NCBI GenBank assembly: GCA_016934715.1
Contig: JAFGSI010000001.1
Location: 1-44,174, forward strand
DNA: 44,174 bases
Source: Anaerolineales bacterium
GTDB taxonomy: Bacteria > Chloroflexota > Anaerolineae > Anaerolineales > Villigracilaceae
Direction of reading: 5' to 3'
Part shown: positions 25,278 to 33,299 of the stretch, piece by piece
Numbering within the stretch: the first letter of the stretch is position 1
Layout: every line of letters starts with the position of its first letter
The notes under the pieces: model-generated
Seen by the model: the letters and a program-made list of their open reading frames with translations, nothing else
The model's database searches: none
Told to the model about the DNA's origin: nothing
Position numbers and translations under genes: made by a program

Positions 25278-25973
25278 ATGCCTCGCCCTCACGTCCACGT
25301 CAACGTCGCCATGAGCCTGGACGGCAAGCTCGACACCGCCGCCCGGAACGGGGCGCCGATCTCGTCCGTGCCCGACAGGGCGCGCGTCGACCGGCTGCGG
25401 GCCGGGGTCGATGCCGTGCTGGTCGGCGGGCGAACGCTGCTGGCCGAGAACCCCGGATTGACGGTCAAATCGCTGGCCCTGCGCCAGGAACGCAAGGCCC
25501 TCGGCCAGCCCGAAAATCCGATCAAGGTCGGGGTGGTGTCAGAGATTGGCCCGGATGATCTTCCCGCCGATGGGGCCTTCCTGGCCGGCGGCCCGGCCGA
25601 AGTGTTCCTCTTCACGTCCGGGCGCACTCCGAGGAAAGTCGTCGCCCGGCTGGAATCAGCCCGGGCGCGCGTGGTCGTCAACGGGAAGACACGGCCCAAG
25701 CTGGAGACCGTCCTGGAGACGCTCTACCAGGCGGGGGTCCGAAAAGTGCTGGTCGAGGGGGGCGGGACGATCCTGGCCGAGTTCTTCCGCTTCGGCCTGG
25801 TGGACGAGGTCAGCGCTTACATCGCCCCGTGCCTCTTTGGCGGCGCCACAGCCCCCACCCTGGCCGACGGTCCCGGGCTGCTGCCCGAAGAATACTCCCG
25901 CCTGCGCCTGGTATCGGTCGAGAAGTTCGATGAGCAGGGTGGAATTCTGGTCCATTACACCATTCCAAGTTAA
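25278..25973 (+). CDS. Stand-alone RibD-type pyrimidine reductase
   Basis: A 231-residue enzyme of the RibD C-terminal (dihydrofolate-reductase-like) family. It should reduce the ribosylamino-pyrimidine intermediate of riboflavin synthesis with NAD(P)H. Family motifs: VAMSLDGK (10-17), GVDAVLVGGRTLLAENP in the first third, and VEGGGTILAEF with LVDEVSAYIAP near the end. Typical bacterial RibD has an N-terminal deaminase domain; that half is absent, as in archaeal-type reductases. RibA follows 12 bases downstream, supporting the riboflavin assignment. An antifolate-resistance-type role is less likely given that neighbour. Confidence 0.85.
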   Translation: MPRPHVHVNVAMSLDGKLDTAARNGAPISSVPDRARVDRLRAGVDAVLVGGRTLLAENPGLTVKSLALRQERKALGQPENPIKVGVVSEIGPDDLPADGAFLAGGPAEVFLFTSGRTPRKVVARLESARARVVVNGKTRPKLETVLETLYQAGVRKVLVEGGGTILAEFFRFGLVDEVSAYIAPCLFGGATAPTLADGPGLLPEEYSRLRLVSVEKFDEQGGILVHYTIPS

Positions 25974-25985
25974 ACGGAGAATACG

Positions 25986-26795
25986 ATGGGACTCACTCAC
26001 ATGCAGATCAAGGAACTGCTCGACGAGAGCGCCTGCCATGAATGCGAAGGCGTCGGCCCCGACCATGTCTGCGTCCGGATCGCCGCCATCGCCGAGATGC
26101 CCAGCCGCTTCGGCGACTTCCACATCTTCGCCTTCTATAACAACAAGGATTTCAAGGAACATGTCGCCATCGTGCGCGGTGATGTAACCGACGCCGAAGA
26201 TGTGCCGGTGCGGGTCCACTCGGAATGCCTGACCGGCGACGTGATCGGCTCGCTGCGCTGCGACTGCCGCGACCAGCTCGAGTCTGCCCTGCGCATGATC
26301 GGGAAGATGGACAAGGGCGTCCTGCTCTACATGCGCCAGGAGGGCCGCGGTATCGGCCTGATCAACAAGATCCGGGCCTACGGCCTGCAGGAGCACGGCT
26401 ACGACACGGTCGAGGCCAACCTGGCCCTCGGCTTCCGCGATGACGAGCGCGATTACAGCGTCGCCGCCCACATGCTCGAGTCGCTGCACATCAAGTCGAT
26501 CAAGCTGATCACCAACAACCCCAAGAAGATCTACGACCTGACCAAATACGGCATCAAGGTCAGCGGACGCATCCCGCACGTCATGCCGGCCAACAAGCAC
26601 AACCGCTTCTACCTGGAGACCAAGGCGCTCAAGTCGGGTCACCTGATCGACCTGCACGGCAAGCAGCACCTGCCCGAACAGGCCGACCCCCCGGTGATCG
26701 AAGGCATGGACGAAGAGCAGATCGAGATCATCCGCAGTTTCTACCAGGGATACTCTCAGAACGAGATCCTGAAGATGAAAACAAGGAGGGATTGA
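25986..26795 (+). CDS. ribA: GTP cyclohydrolase II with N- and C-terminal extensions
   Basis: A 269-residue enzyme that opens the riboflavin pathway from GTP. Zinc ligands are Cys81, Cys92 and Cys94 (SECLTGDVIGSLRCDC); the nucleotide and catalytic motif MRQEGRGIGL is at 116-125; ITNNPKKI and KAL-type C-terminal elements follow. E. coli RibA is about 196 residues. Here about 40 residues precede the core, with three cysteines (17, 20, 29; pattern CHEC with a later C), and about 40 follow it, ending in a charged helix. The dihydroxybutanone-phosphate synthase domain (RibB) often fused to RibA is missing. Ribosome site CGGAG; the SDR gene starts 1 base after the stop. Confidence 0.92.
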   Translation: MGLTHMQIKELLDESACHECEGVGPDHVCVRIAAIAEMPSRFGDFHIFAFYNNKDFKEHVAIVRGDVTDAEDVPVRVHSECLTGDVIGSLRCDCRDQLESALRMIGKMDKGVLLYMRQEGRGIGLINKIRAYGLQEHGYDTVEANLALGFRDDERDYSVAAHMLESLHIKSIKLITNNPKKIYDLTKYGIKVSGRIPHVMPANKHNRFYLETKALKSGHLIDLHGKQHLPEQADPPVIEGMDEEQIEIIRSFYQGYSQNEILKMKTRRD

Positions 26796-26796
26796 G

Positions 26797-27510
26797 ATGA
26801 GCCTGGAAGATCGCCTGGCTGTCATCAGCGGCGCAACCGGCGGACTCGGGTCCCTGGTGGCCCGCCAGCTGGCCGAACGCGGCATGCGCCTGGCCCTGCT
26901 GGACATCCACACCGAAAGACTGGAGACCCTGGGAAACGACCTCGGCCTGGACGAATCCCGACTGCTGACCCGCGCCGTGGACCTGCTCGACCAGGCGGCG
27001 GTGGACGCCGCGACGGAGGCCATCACCACCCGCTTCAAGCGGGTGGACGTCCTGCTGCACCTGGTTGGCGGCTGGACGGGCGGCAAGGCGATCGCCGAGA
27101 CCCCCACCGAGGACCTGGCCTTCATGCTCAACCAGCACGTCTGGACCTCGTTCCACCTCACCCGGGCCTTCGTCCCCCACCTGGTGCGCAATGGCTGGGG
27201 CCGGATCGTAATGATCACCTCGCCCTTCGCCGCCCGACCCAATGCCGAGGGCGGACCCTACGCCATCGGCAAGGCCGGCCAGGAAGCCCTGATGCTGACT
27301 CTCTCGCAGGAACTCAAAGGCAGCGGCGTGACCGCCAACCTGCTGCAGGCCAAGTCGATCGACACCAGGCGGACGAAGGTGACCGCCCCGAGCCCCGACA
27401 ATGCCGCCTGGACCACCCCGGAGGAACTTGTCGCCGGGATGTTGTACCTGCTCTCTGATGAAGCCGGGACGATCAACGGCGCCCGGCTGCCCCTGTATGG
27501 GGGCTATTGA
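26797..27510 (+). CDS. Short-chain dehydrogenase/reductase
   Basis: A 237-residue classical SDR oxidoreductase. Cofactor motif SGATGGLG (11-18), then catalytic Ser142, Tyr155 and Lys159 (YAIGK). After the cofactor strand comes LLDIHTE; an Asp at the end of this strand usually points to NAD(H), which is inference. It starts 1 base after ribA behind AAGGAGGG, so it is in the same transcript, and it ends 36 bases before a strong terminator. The substrate cannot be predicted; its place with ribD-like and ribA genes does not by itself show a role in riboflavin synthesis. Confidence 0.9.
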   Translation: MSLEDRLAVISGATGGLGSLVARQLAERGMRLALLDIHTERLETLGNDLGLDESRLLTRAVDLLDQAAVDAATEAITTRFKRVDVLLHLVGGWTGGKAIAETPTEDLAFMLNQHVWTSFHLTRAFVPHLVRNGWGRIVMITSPFAARPNAEGGPYAIGKAGQEALMLTLSQELKGSGVTANLLQAKSIDTRRTKVTAPSPDNAAWTTPEELVAGMLYLLSDEAGTINGARLPLYGGY

Positions 27511-27545
27511 CCTCCCCGCGCGGCCGCCGCGGGTCCTAAAAAACC

Positions 27546-27581
27546 AACCTCCCTGGGGTTTAGAACCCCGGGGAGGTTTTT
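27546..27581. terminator. Strong bidirectional intrinsic terminator
   Basis: A 15-bp stem, 27546-27560 with 27564-27578, one G-T mismatch, three-base loop. It runs into TTTTT (27577-27581) for plus-strand transcripts, and A-rich sequence on its left (about 27538-27543) gives a U-run for minus-strand transcripts. It separates the convergent SDR and esterase genes. Confidence 0.9.
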
Positions 27582-27583
27582 CG

Positions 27584-28381
27584 TCAGCGCCAATCTTCGG
27601 CGATCCATTCAAAGGCAAAGTCGTCCAGATTGCCCACCCAGTACAGGTAGGTGTGCCCACCGGGCTCGCTGTTGAAACGGAAGGGGTAATCGAATTCGTC
27701 GAGCAGGTCCAGCAGGATCTGGCCCGAGAAGAGCATGGTATCCTCCTGGCCGATGTCGACCAGAAGGCGCGGACGCTGATCGTGCGGGATGGCCGCGATC
27801 CAGCCACGCAGGACCTCCTGCTCGCCATTGACCGCCGCGCCGCCGAAGCAGGCGACACTGCTGACCAGGTCGGGGTGCTGCAGGGCAAAGCGGGCCGAGA
27901 AGACCGCTCCCAGCGAGCCACCCCCAATGGCACGGTGCTGGCGGTCGCCGATCACCCGGTAGCGGCTCTCGACATACGGGAGGACGTCTTCAAGCATGAA
28001 GTTCACCTGACGGTCCCCCTCGACCAGACCAGGGGTGACCAGAAGGAAGGGCGGCAACCGACCTTCCCGGATCAGGCGATCGGCCACCTCGAAAGCACCA
28101 TTGGCATTCCAGGAGGTGTACGAACTGCCGCGAGCGTGCAGCAGGTAGAAAACCGGATAAGACCGCTCCGGCTGCGAGACGTAGCACGGCGGCAGGTAGA
28201 CCTGCATCCGGATCGGCAGCAGGTTGGCTGCCGAGGGCGCCTCGTCCGAGACCACCACCCCGGATTGGTCGCAGGCCGGATCGAGGGTCGCGACCGGGGT
28301 GAACATGACCGCTGGCTGGCAGGCGGTCAGCCCGACAACACAGGCGAACATTAACATGAAAAAGATACCCCTACGCATCAT
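27584..28381 (-). CDS. Esterase D-type alpha/beta hydrolase lipoprotein
   Basis: A 265-residue lipoprotein (GLTAC, Cys21) of the putative esterase family (PF00756, which includes esterase D and feruloyl esterases). The triad is visible: Ser156 in GGGSLGA, Asp214 (GQEDT) and His243 (GGHTY). It likely acts outside the membrane on an ester, perhaps an acyl decoration on a polysaccharide; the substrate is unknown. It lies 9 bases after the small lipoprotein gene on the same strand, so the two form an operon that ends at the bidirectional terminator. Confidence 0.87.
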   Translation of the reverse strand: MMRRGIFFMLMFACVVGLTACQPAVMFTPVATLDPACDQSGVVVSDEAPSAANLLPIRMQVYLPPCYVSQPERSYPVFYLLHARGSSYTSWNANGAFEVADRLIREGRLPPFLLVTPGLVEGDRQVNFMLEDVLPYVESRYRVIGDRQHRAIGGGSLGAVFSARFALQHPDLVSSVACFGGAAVNGEQEVLRGWIAAIPHDQRPRLLVDIGQEDTMLFSGQILLDLLDEFDYPFRFNSEPGGHTYLYWVGNLDDFAFEWIAEDWR

Positions 28382-28390
28382 AGGCTATCC

Positions 28391-28906
28391 CTACTCCCCT
28401 TGAGCGTTCTGATCCAGGGCGCACTGGACCAGGAAGTGATAGAGGACCTGCTCAGGGGTCAGTTCGCAGACCGTGATCGGCTGGTCGGCGGGACACTCCG
28501 CCTGCGGGACCGGCTGCCAGGAAGCCTCCCACAGGCAGAGGGCGTTCCATTTGCGGAAAGCCCCGCTGGCGCCGGTCGGGCCGCTGGCAGCATAGGCCGG
28601 GTCGGGGTCCCAGTCAAAGTCGAACTTCTCCTGCAGTTGCTGGGCCGCGGCCCAGAATTGCGCCACCGACAGACCGGAACCTTCGGCCGTGATCTGGCAG
28701 GCAGATCCGCTGTCCCCGGAGAGCGGATCGGTGAAAGGTGCATCCGTGACGACGGCCACCTCCACCCCCAGGGCAGCCGAGACGAGCTCGGCCCGCACCC
28801 GGCAGTTGTCGGCGGTCAACGGAGTGAAGCGCGGTCCCGCGCATCCGCCCAACACGCCCACCAGGACACCCAGGGAGACCAGACGAAAAAGCGACCCTTT
28901 TTTCAT
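28391..28906 (-). CDS. Small lipoprotein of unknown function
   Basis: A 171-residue lipoprotein. The start at 28906 (MKKGSLF) follows AAGGAGTT and is preferred to a longer frame from 28978. Lipobox VLGGC, Cys22. The mature part is Cys-containing (about five further cysteines, possibly disulfide-bonded) and has a segment VSAALGVEV, reminiscent of solute- or ligand-binding lipoproteins such as DUF3558, but I would not assign it. It is the first gene of a pair with the esterase. Confidence 0.75.
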   Translation of the reverse strand: MKKGSLFRLVSLGVLVGVLGGCAGPRFTPLTADNCRVRAELVSAALGVEVAVVTDAPFTDPLSGDSGSACQITAEGSGLSVAQFWAAAQQLQEKFDFDWDPDPAYAASGPTGASGAFRKWNALCLWEASWQPVPQAECPADQPITVCELTPEQVLYHFLVQCALDQNAQGE

Positions 28907-29081
28907 GATCAACTCCTTACCTGCGATAGAGAGACTGGATTCACGCTCGTGGGGGGAACAATCGAACGGTTTCTTCACACGCGGGCCTGACCGTTCCGAG
29001 CGTCACGGCCATCCTGCCCACGCCAGGGACAAGTGTGCCAAGATTATACCCGCAACCCAAAATCGGCAATGCGATCCCGAC

Positions 29082-29103
29082 ATGCCTCAAGAGGCATTAT
29101 AAT
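29082..29103 (+). promoter_or_regulatory. Palindrome abutting the -10 box of the SIS gene
   Basis: ATGCCTC-AA-GAGGCAT (29082-29097) is a perfect 7-bp-arm palindrome that runs straight into TATAAT (29098-29103), 19 bases before the start at 29123. The layout is typical of a repressor or activator site inside the promoter. No good -35 box is seen. Confidence 0.5.
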
Positions 29104-29122
29104 CTGCTGGCAGAGGAATACC

Positions 29123-30160
29123 ATGACCTTACACAGCGAAATCTTCGAACAACCCGAACGTCTGAAGAACCTGCTCACGGCCCAGCGCAAGACCGTTGCG
29201 GCGGTTGCGGCGGAAATCGAGCGGCGTCGCCCGGCCTATGTCTTTCTGGCCGCCCGCGGCACCTCGGATAATGCCGGCCGCTATGCCAATTACCTGTGGG
29301 GCGCCCGCAATGGCCTGCCGCTGGCCCTGGCGACGCCCTCCCTGTTCACCTTCTACCAGTCCCCGCCCCGGCTGCAGGGGGCCCTGGTGGTCGGCGTTTC
29401 GCAGTCGGGCCAGTCACCTGACATCGTCAGCGTTCTGGACGAGGGCCGCAAACAGGGTGCCCTGACCCTGGCGATCACCAATGCCCCGGCCTCGCCCCTG
29501 GCCAGGGCCGCCGACCTGGTCCTGGACATCCAGGCCGGGGAGGAAAAAGCCGTTGCAGCCACCAAGACCTACACCACCGAATTGATGGCCATCGCCATGC
29601 TCTCAGCCGCCCTGCACAACGACAGGACCGCCTGGCGCGAACTCGAACGGGTCCCGGGCTGGGTGCGGCAGGTGCTCAAGCACGACGCGCCGATTGCCCA
29701 AATGGTCGAGCGGTTCCGCTACATCGAGCAGTGCGTCGTGCTGGGGCGCGGCTTCAACTACGCCACCGCTTTCGAGTGGGCCCTGAAGCTCAAGGAACTG
29801 ACCTACGTCGTGGCCGAGCCCTACTCGTCGGCCGACTTCCAGCACGGGCCGATCGCCATGGTGGCGGGTGGCTTCCCGGTCATGGCCGTCGCCCCGCAGG
29901 GCCGGGTCTTCGAGTCGATGCTCGGCATGCTCCAGCGCCTGCGCAACGAGCACAACGCCGAACTGGTGGTCATCTCTGACGACCGGGGAGCCCTGTCGCT
30001 GGCCCAATCGCCCATCTCCCTGCCGGCCGGCATCCCCGAGTGGCTGACCCCGATCGCCAGCATCGTCGCCGGGCAGTTGTTCGCCTACCACCTGACCCGC
30101 GCCAAGGGTTACGACACCGAAAAACCGCGCAGCATCGGCAAGGTCACCGAAACCCATTGA
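29123..30160 (+). CDS. Double SIS-domain sugar-phosphate isomerase/deaminase (GlmS C-terminal-like)
   Basis: A 345-residue cytosolic protein equal to the isomerase half of GlmS, without the glutaminase domain. The start MTLHSEIF follows CAGAGGA. First SIS domain about 30-165, with ARGTSDNA and the phosphate loop SQSGQSPD; second about 200-335. The C terminus [18 protein letters not shown] resembles the GlmS end. Enzymes of this form are glucosamine-6-phosphate deaminases (NagB-II type) or fructosamine-phosphate deglycases. Facing a locus with GH18, ChbG, GH4 and a GlcNAc-type kinase, a glucosamine-6-phosphate deaminase role fits best. It is transcribed towards that locus from its own regulated-looking promoter. 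Confidence 0.85.
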   Translation: MTLHSEIFEQPERLKNLLTAQRKTVAAVAAEIERRRPAYVFLAARGTSDNAGRYANYLWGARNGLPLALATPSLFTFYQSPPRLQGALVVGVSQSGQSPDIVSVLDEGRKQGALTLAITNAPASPLARAADLVLDIQAGEEKAVAATKTYTTELMAIAMLSAALHNDRTAWRELERVPGWVRQVLKHDAPIAQMVERFRYIEQCVVLGRGFNYATAFEWALKLKELTYVVAEPYSSADFQHGPIAMVAGGFPVMAVAPQGRVFESMLGMLQRLRNEHNAELVVISDDRGALSLAQSPISLPAGIPEWLTPIASIVAGQLFAYHLTRAKGYDTEKPRSIGKVTETH

Positions 30161-30214
30161 CACCGGCAGGTCTGCACTGCGGGTGAGGCGGATCTTCCTT
30201 CCAGATCGTTAAAG

Positions 30215-30247
30215 TCCAGGCTGCAGGGACTACACCTGCAGCCTGGA
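30215..30247. terminator. 13-bp-stem hairpin between convergent genes
   Basis: TCCAGGCTGCAGG (30215-30227) and CCTGCAGCCTGGA (30235-30247) pair perfectly around a 7-base loop. It lies between the ends of the SIS gene (plus) and the deacetylase gene (minus). U-runs are poor on both sides, but the long stem makes a bidirectional terminator likely. Confidence 0.6.
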
Positions 30248-30281
30248 TTAACAAGGAGAAGATGGCCTGTCGAGCTGCTCT

Positions 30282-31100
30282 TCACAACCCGGCGTAGGAT
30301 ATCAACTGAACACCCCGGCGCAGCAAGGCGCTCTTGACCTCCCGATCCGTCAGGATGGCCAGTTCATGCTCCCGCTGGTGAGCATAATCCGACTCCCGGA
30401 CCAGCTCGTCACTGGAAAAACCGGGGTGGCACATCAACTCAGTCGTCCCGGGCGAAAGGTCTTCGATCAAGGCCAGCAGATTTTCTTTGGTCACCCCGGA
30501 ATCGTAGAAACGCGATAAGAAGGCCTGCGGCCTGAGCGGTTGGTATTCTTCCAGCAGGCGCGGGACGAACTCGTCCACCTCCGGGCATAGTTCGTCAGGA
30601 AAATCCACCGCGCCAGCGGCGGCCAGCGGATAGCGGATCGGGCAGCCGCAGTCATCGGCCAATTCGAGCATCGTCCGGAACAATTCCTCTGAAAAGTAAG
30701 AACAGTGGTGGTGAGAGTCAAGGTGGTCGGGCTCGCGCCCGGTGGACTGTTTGAACTTCTCGATCTGGGTTCGCCACTCCGCCCGGACCTCGCCTGGGTC
30801 GACCAGCAAAAGCCGCCTCGCCAGCAGATCGGGATCCGGGAAGCGGCCGTCCGCATCGACGACGCTGGCCAGCCCCTCCGGCGGGAGAACAGGATGCCCG
30901 AGGGTCAGCACCAGGTGCACCCCCAGTCCCAGGCGCGGCGTCCGCTGCATGGCTGCCCGCAAATCCTCTTCGACCCCCGGCAAGTTCATCATCGCCGAAG
31001 TCGAGGTGACGATGCCCCCCAGATGCGCCTCACGAATGCCGCTTGAAACCCCGGGCGTGCGCCCATAATCGTCGGCATTGACGATCAGGCGTATGCTCAC
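30282..31100 (-). CDS. chbG: ChbG/YdjC-type carbohydrate deacetylase
   Basis: A 272-residue cytosolic metal-dependent deacetylase of the ChbG/HpnK family. Motifs: NADDYG with Asp10-Asp11, GVHL with His62, DSHHH with His130, and MCHPG with His225. ChbG removes one acetyl group from N,N'-diacetylchitobiose or its 6-phosphate, a step needed before GH4 cleavage in E. coli. It starts with GTG overlapping the GH18 stop by four bases (GTGA), so it is translated with the GH18 gene. It is the last gene of the amino-sugar operon. Confidence 0.88.
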   Translation of the reverse strand: MSIRLIVNADDYGRTPGVSSGIREAHLGGIVTSTSAMMNLPGVEEDLRAAMQRTPRLGLGVHLVLTLGHPVLPPEGLASVVDADGRFPDPDLLARRLLLVDPGEVRAEWRTQIEKFKQSTGREPDHLDSHHHCSYFSEELFRTMLELADDCGCPIRYPLAAAGAVDFPDELCPEVDEFVPRLLEEYQPLRPQAFLSRFYDSGVTKENLLALIEDLSPGTTELMCHPGFSSDELVRESDYAHQREHELAILTDREVKSALLRRGVQLISYAGL

Positions 31101-32047
31101 GGCCGGTGTTCCTCGACGGTCTGGTAGATCGCCCGCAGCAGGGACAGATCACCGCCGGCATCATGCTCGAGGGCCCAGATCATGATTCCCGAGGCGCGCG
31201 CAAGGGCCAGTTCGGTCTTGGCCCGCATGGTGGGGATGCCGTTGTAGTTGATCGGCGTGCCGTAGTAATCGAACACATCGAGGGTGGCTGCCAGCGGATC
31301 CGCCTCGACAATCCGCCGGAAAGGAGCCTCGTTCGGACGAGCGTAGAAGGGCACGCCCAGGACAGCCTTCTCGGGCGGCAGGCCGCGCCCCAACCAATAT
31401 TCAAGCGAGTCGAGGGCGTACTGGTAAGAGGAATGCTGCTCGGCCTGGTTGTCATAGGCCATCAGGTTAACGAAGTCCATCAGGGGGAAGGATTCGGCCG
31501 GGATCCCATCGCCATAATATCCGAGGGCCACCACGGCAGCGGTGAGCAATTTCCCTTCCGGCAGGGCCAGGCGCAGTTCGGTCATCAGGGCCAGGAAATT
31601 CTGCGAGGACGGTCCCGGATCAGGATACTCCCAATCGATGTCGGCCCCATCCAGATCGTACTGCTCGACGATGGCGACCAGCCCGTCGACGAAGACGGCC
31701 CGCGTCTGCGGGTCGGCAGCCAATGCCTCAAACTGCTCATCCCAGCCCCAGCCGCCAACCGAGATCAGGACGCGTACACCATGCTCGTGCGCCCGGCTGA
31801 CGATCTGCTCGATCTTCCAGGGATTGTTGAGCGGGGCGAAGGTGCCGTCACGGTTGGGGATCAAAAAGGCATAATTGATGTGAGTCAGCATCTCGTAGGG
31901 GATCGCCGCCGGGACGATCGCGTCGGTGGCGTAGCCGATAATGCGAAAGGCGGGTTCGGGGGGCATGGCATCTCCTTGCGTCAGTGCACAACCGGCCAAC
32001 AGGACCAGCAGCAACACCGTGATTTTCGGTACGTTCCTACGCAGCAT
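31097..32047 (-). CDS. GH18 chitinase-like lipoprotein
   Basis: A 316-residue lipoprotein (VLLAGC, Cys20) with a single GH18 barrel. The catalytic motif is complete: D133-G-A-D136-I-D138-W-E140, with Glu140 the general acid, preceded by SVGGW (96-100). Later YDNQ and MIWALEHD fit the family. It should cleave chitin-like or GlcNAc-containing glycans outside the membrane and feed the importer. The short barrel without binding modules or a large insertion domain suggests an oligosaccharide- or peptidoglycan/glycoprotein-directed enzyme; this is inference. It starts 3 bases after the preceding gene's stop. Confidence 0.9.
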   Translation of the reverse strand: MLRRNVPKITVLLLVLLAGCALTQGDAMPPEPAFRIIGYATDAIVPAAIPYEMLTHINYAFLIPNRDGTFAPLNNPWKIEQIVSRAHEHGVRVLISVGGWGWDEQFEALAADPQTRAVFVDGLVAIVEQYDLDGADIDWEYPDPGPSSQNFLALMTELRLALPEGKLLTAAVVALGYYGDGIPAESFPLMDFVNLMAYDNQAEQHSSYQYALDSLEYWLGRGLPPEKAVLGVPFYARPNEAPFRRIVEADPLAATLDVFDYYGTPINYNGIPTMRAKTELALARASGIMIWALEHDAGGDLSLLRAIYQTVEEHRP

Positions 32048-32050
32048 CCA

Positions 32051-33268
32051 CTACCCCCTCAAGGTGAGGTTGAGCCGCTCAGCCAGGGGCACCAGGTGAT
32101 CCTGCAACAGGCTGGCAGACGAGACATTGCGGTTTTCCTGGGCCCGGCGCAGGATCGCTCCCAGTTCGAGCGAGATCTGGTGTTCGAGCCGCCGCCAGAG
32201 CGGGATATTGCGGAAGGAGCGCCCGTGATCGGCGGCCTGGTGCAGGGCTTTCTGCATCGGGTGGCCCTTGGAAAGGATCTCGTCGAGCGCCTGCCGGTTG
32301 GCGGGCATGCTGTGAACCTGCTTCGCCCAGCGCACCTGGGCCCGCTTGCCGGCCAGGAAGCGGATGAATTCAACCGCCGCACGCTCGCGCTCGGGATACC
32401 CTTGGGCGTGCTTCCAGACGATGAAATTGCCACCGCCGAACCAGGGGGTCTCGGTCAGGACTGCGAAGCCGATGTCGGAGCGGACCGCAGGATCGAGATC
32501 CCCATTGACAAAGTTGGTAGCGGCATAACGATTGTCGATCAGCAGGATGGCACTGCGCCCCCTGGTGAACAGGTCATAACAAGAGGCACGGTCCAATTGG
32601 GCAAAGGCCGGCGGCGTGGAGCGCAAAATATCGAGCCAGGTCTCCATGCCGGCCATGGCTGGTGGCTGGTCGAAAGCCACCCTGGCCCCGAGCGGATCGA
32701 CCAGCTCCCCACCCGCGCTCCAGACAAAAGAGGCCGCCATGTGCAGCAGGTCGGTGTGAGGAGGCGGGATGTAGGGGACCAGCCAGGGAATCTCGACCTG
32801 CGACTGGCGCAGTCTGAGGACCGTCTCACTGAGGGCTGCCTGGCTGCCGAAGGCGGTCGCCTCATCCAACCCGGCCTGCTGCAGCAGGGATTTGCGGTAA
32901 CATACCAGATAGACATAGCCAGTCCATGGGATCGACCAGATGCGCTCATCGTCCACCAGGCGGACGCTGTCCCAGGTCGGCTTGAGGAAGGCCTGCGCGC
33001 TCCCCATGGCTTCGATCTCGTCACGGCGGAAAGGCCGCAGGACATTCATGATCGCCAGGCTGCTGACCCAGCTGCCTCCAATATGCGAGATATCCGGACC
33101 GCGCCCGTGCGAGGCGATCTGGATCAACTCGGACCAGACCGTCCCCCAGGTCATCGGCTGAAGGTGCACCTTGACCTGATTCTGCTGTTCGAACTCGGCC
33201 GCCAGGGCAGCCAGTGTCCGGCTGTCGACCTCTGCATCCGGGATACAAGACATTTCAATTTCTACCAT
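32051..33268 (-). CDS. Family 1 sugar-binding protein lacking a signal peptide
   Basis: A 405-residue protein with the features of extracellular ABC solute-binding proteins (family 1). These include an early AEFEQQNQVKVHL segment, GPDISHIGGSW, RIWSIPWTGYVYLVCYRKSLL, and FIRFLAGKRAQVRWAKQVHSMPANRQ. It opens MVEIEMSC with no hydrophobic signal or lipobox; in-frame codons upstream reach a stop seven codons back, so no longer version exists. It is flanked by the kinase (31 bp) and GH18 (3 bp). Either it works in the cytosol, for example as a sugar sensor, or it has lost its export signal. A normal secreted binding lipoprotein is already encoded at 37889-39289. Confidence 0.85.
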   Translation of the reverse strand: MVEIEMSCIPDAEVDSRTLAALAAEFEQQNQVKVHLQPMTWGTVWSELIQIASHGRGPDISHIGGSWVSSLAIMNVLRPFRRDEIEAMGSAQAFLKPTWDSVRLVDDERIWSIPWTGYVYLVCYRKSLLQQAGLDEATAFGSQAALSETVLRLRQSQVEIPWLVPYIPPPHTDLLHMAASFVWSAGGELVDPLGARVAFDQPPAMAGMETWLDILRSTPPAFAQLDRASCYDLFTRGRSAILLIDNRYAATNFVNGDLDPAVRSDIGFAVLTETPWFGGGNFIVWKHAQGYPERERAAVEFIRFLAGKRAQVRWAKQVHSMPANRQALDEILSKGHPMQKALHQAADHGRSFRNIPLWRRLEHQISLELGAILRRAQENRNVSSASLLQDHLVPLAERLNLTLRG

Positions 33269-33299
33269 CAGATTTGCCTTTCTACTTCAGAGGCGCGCT

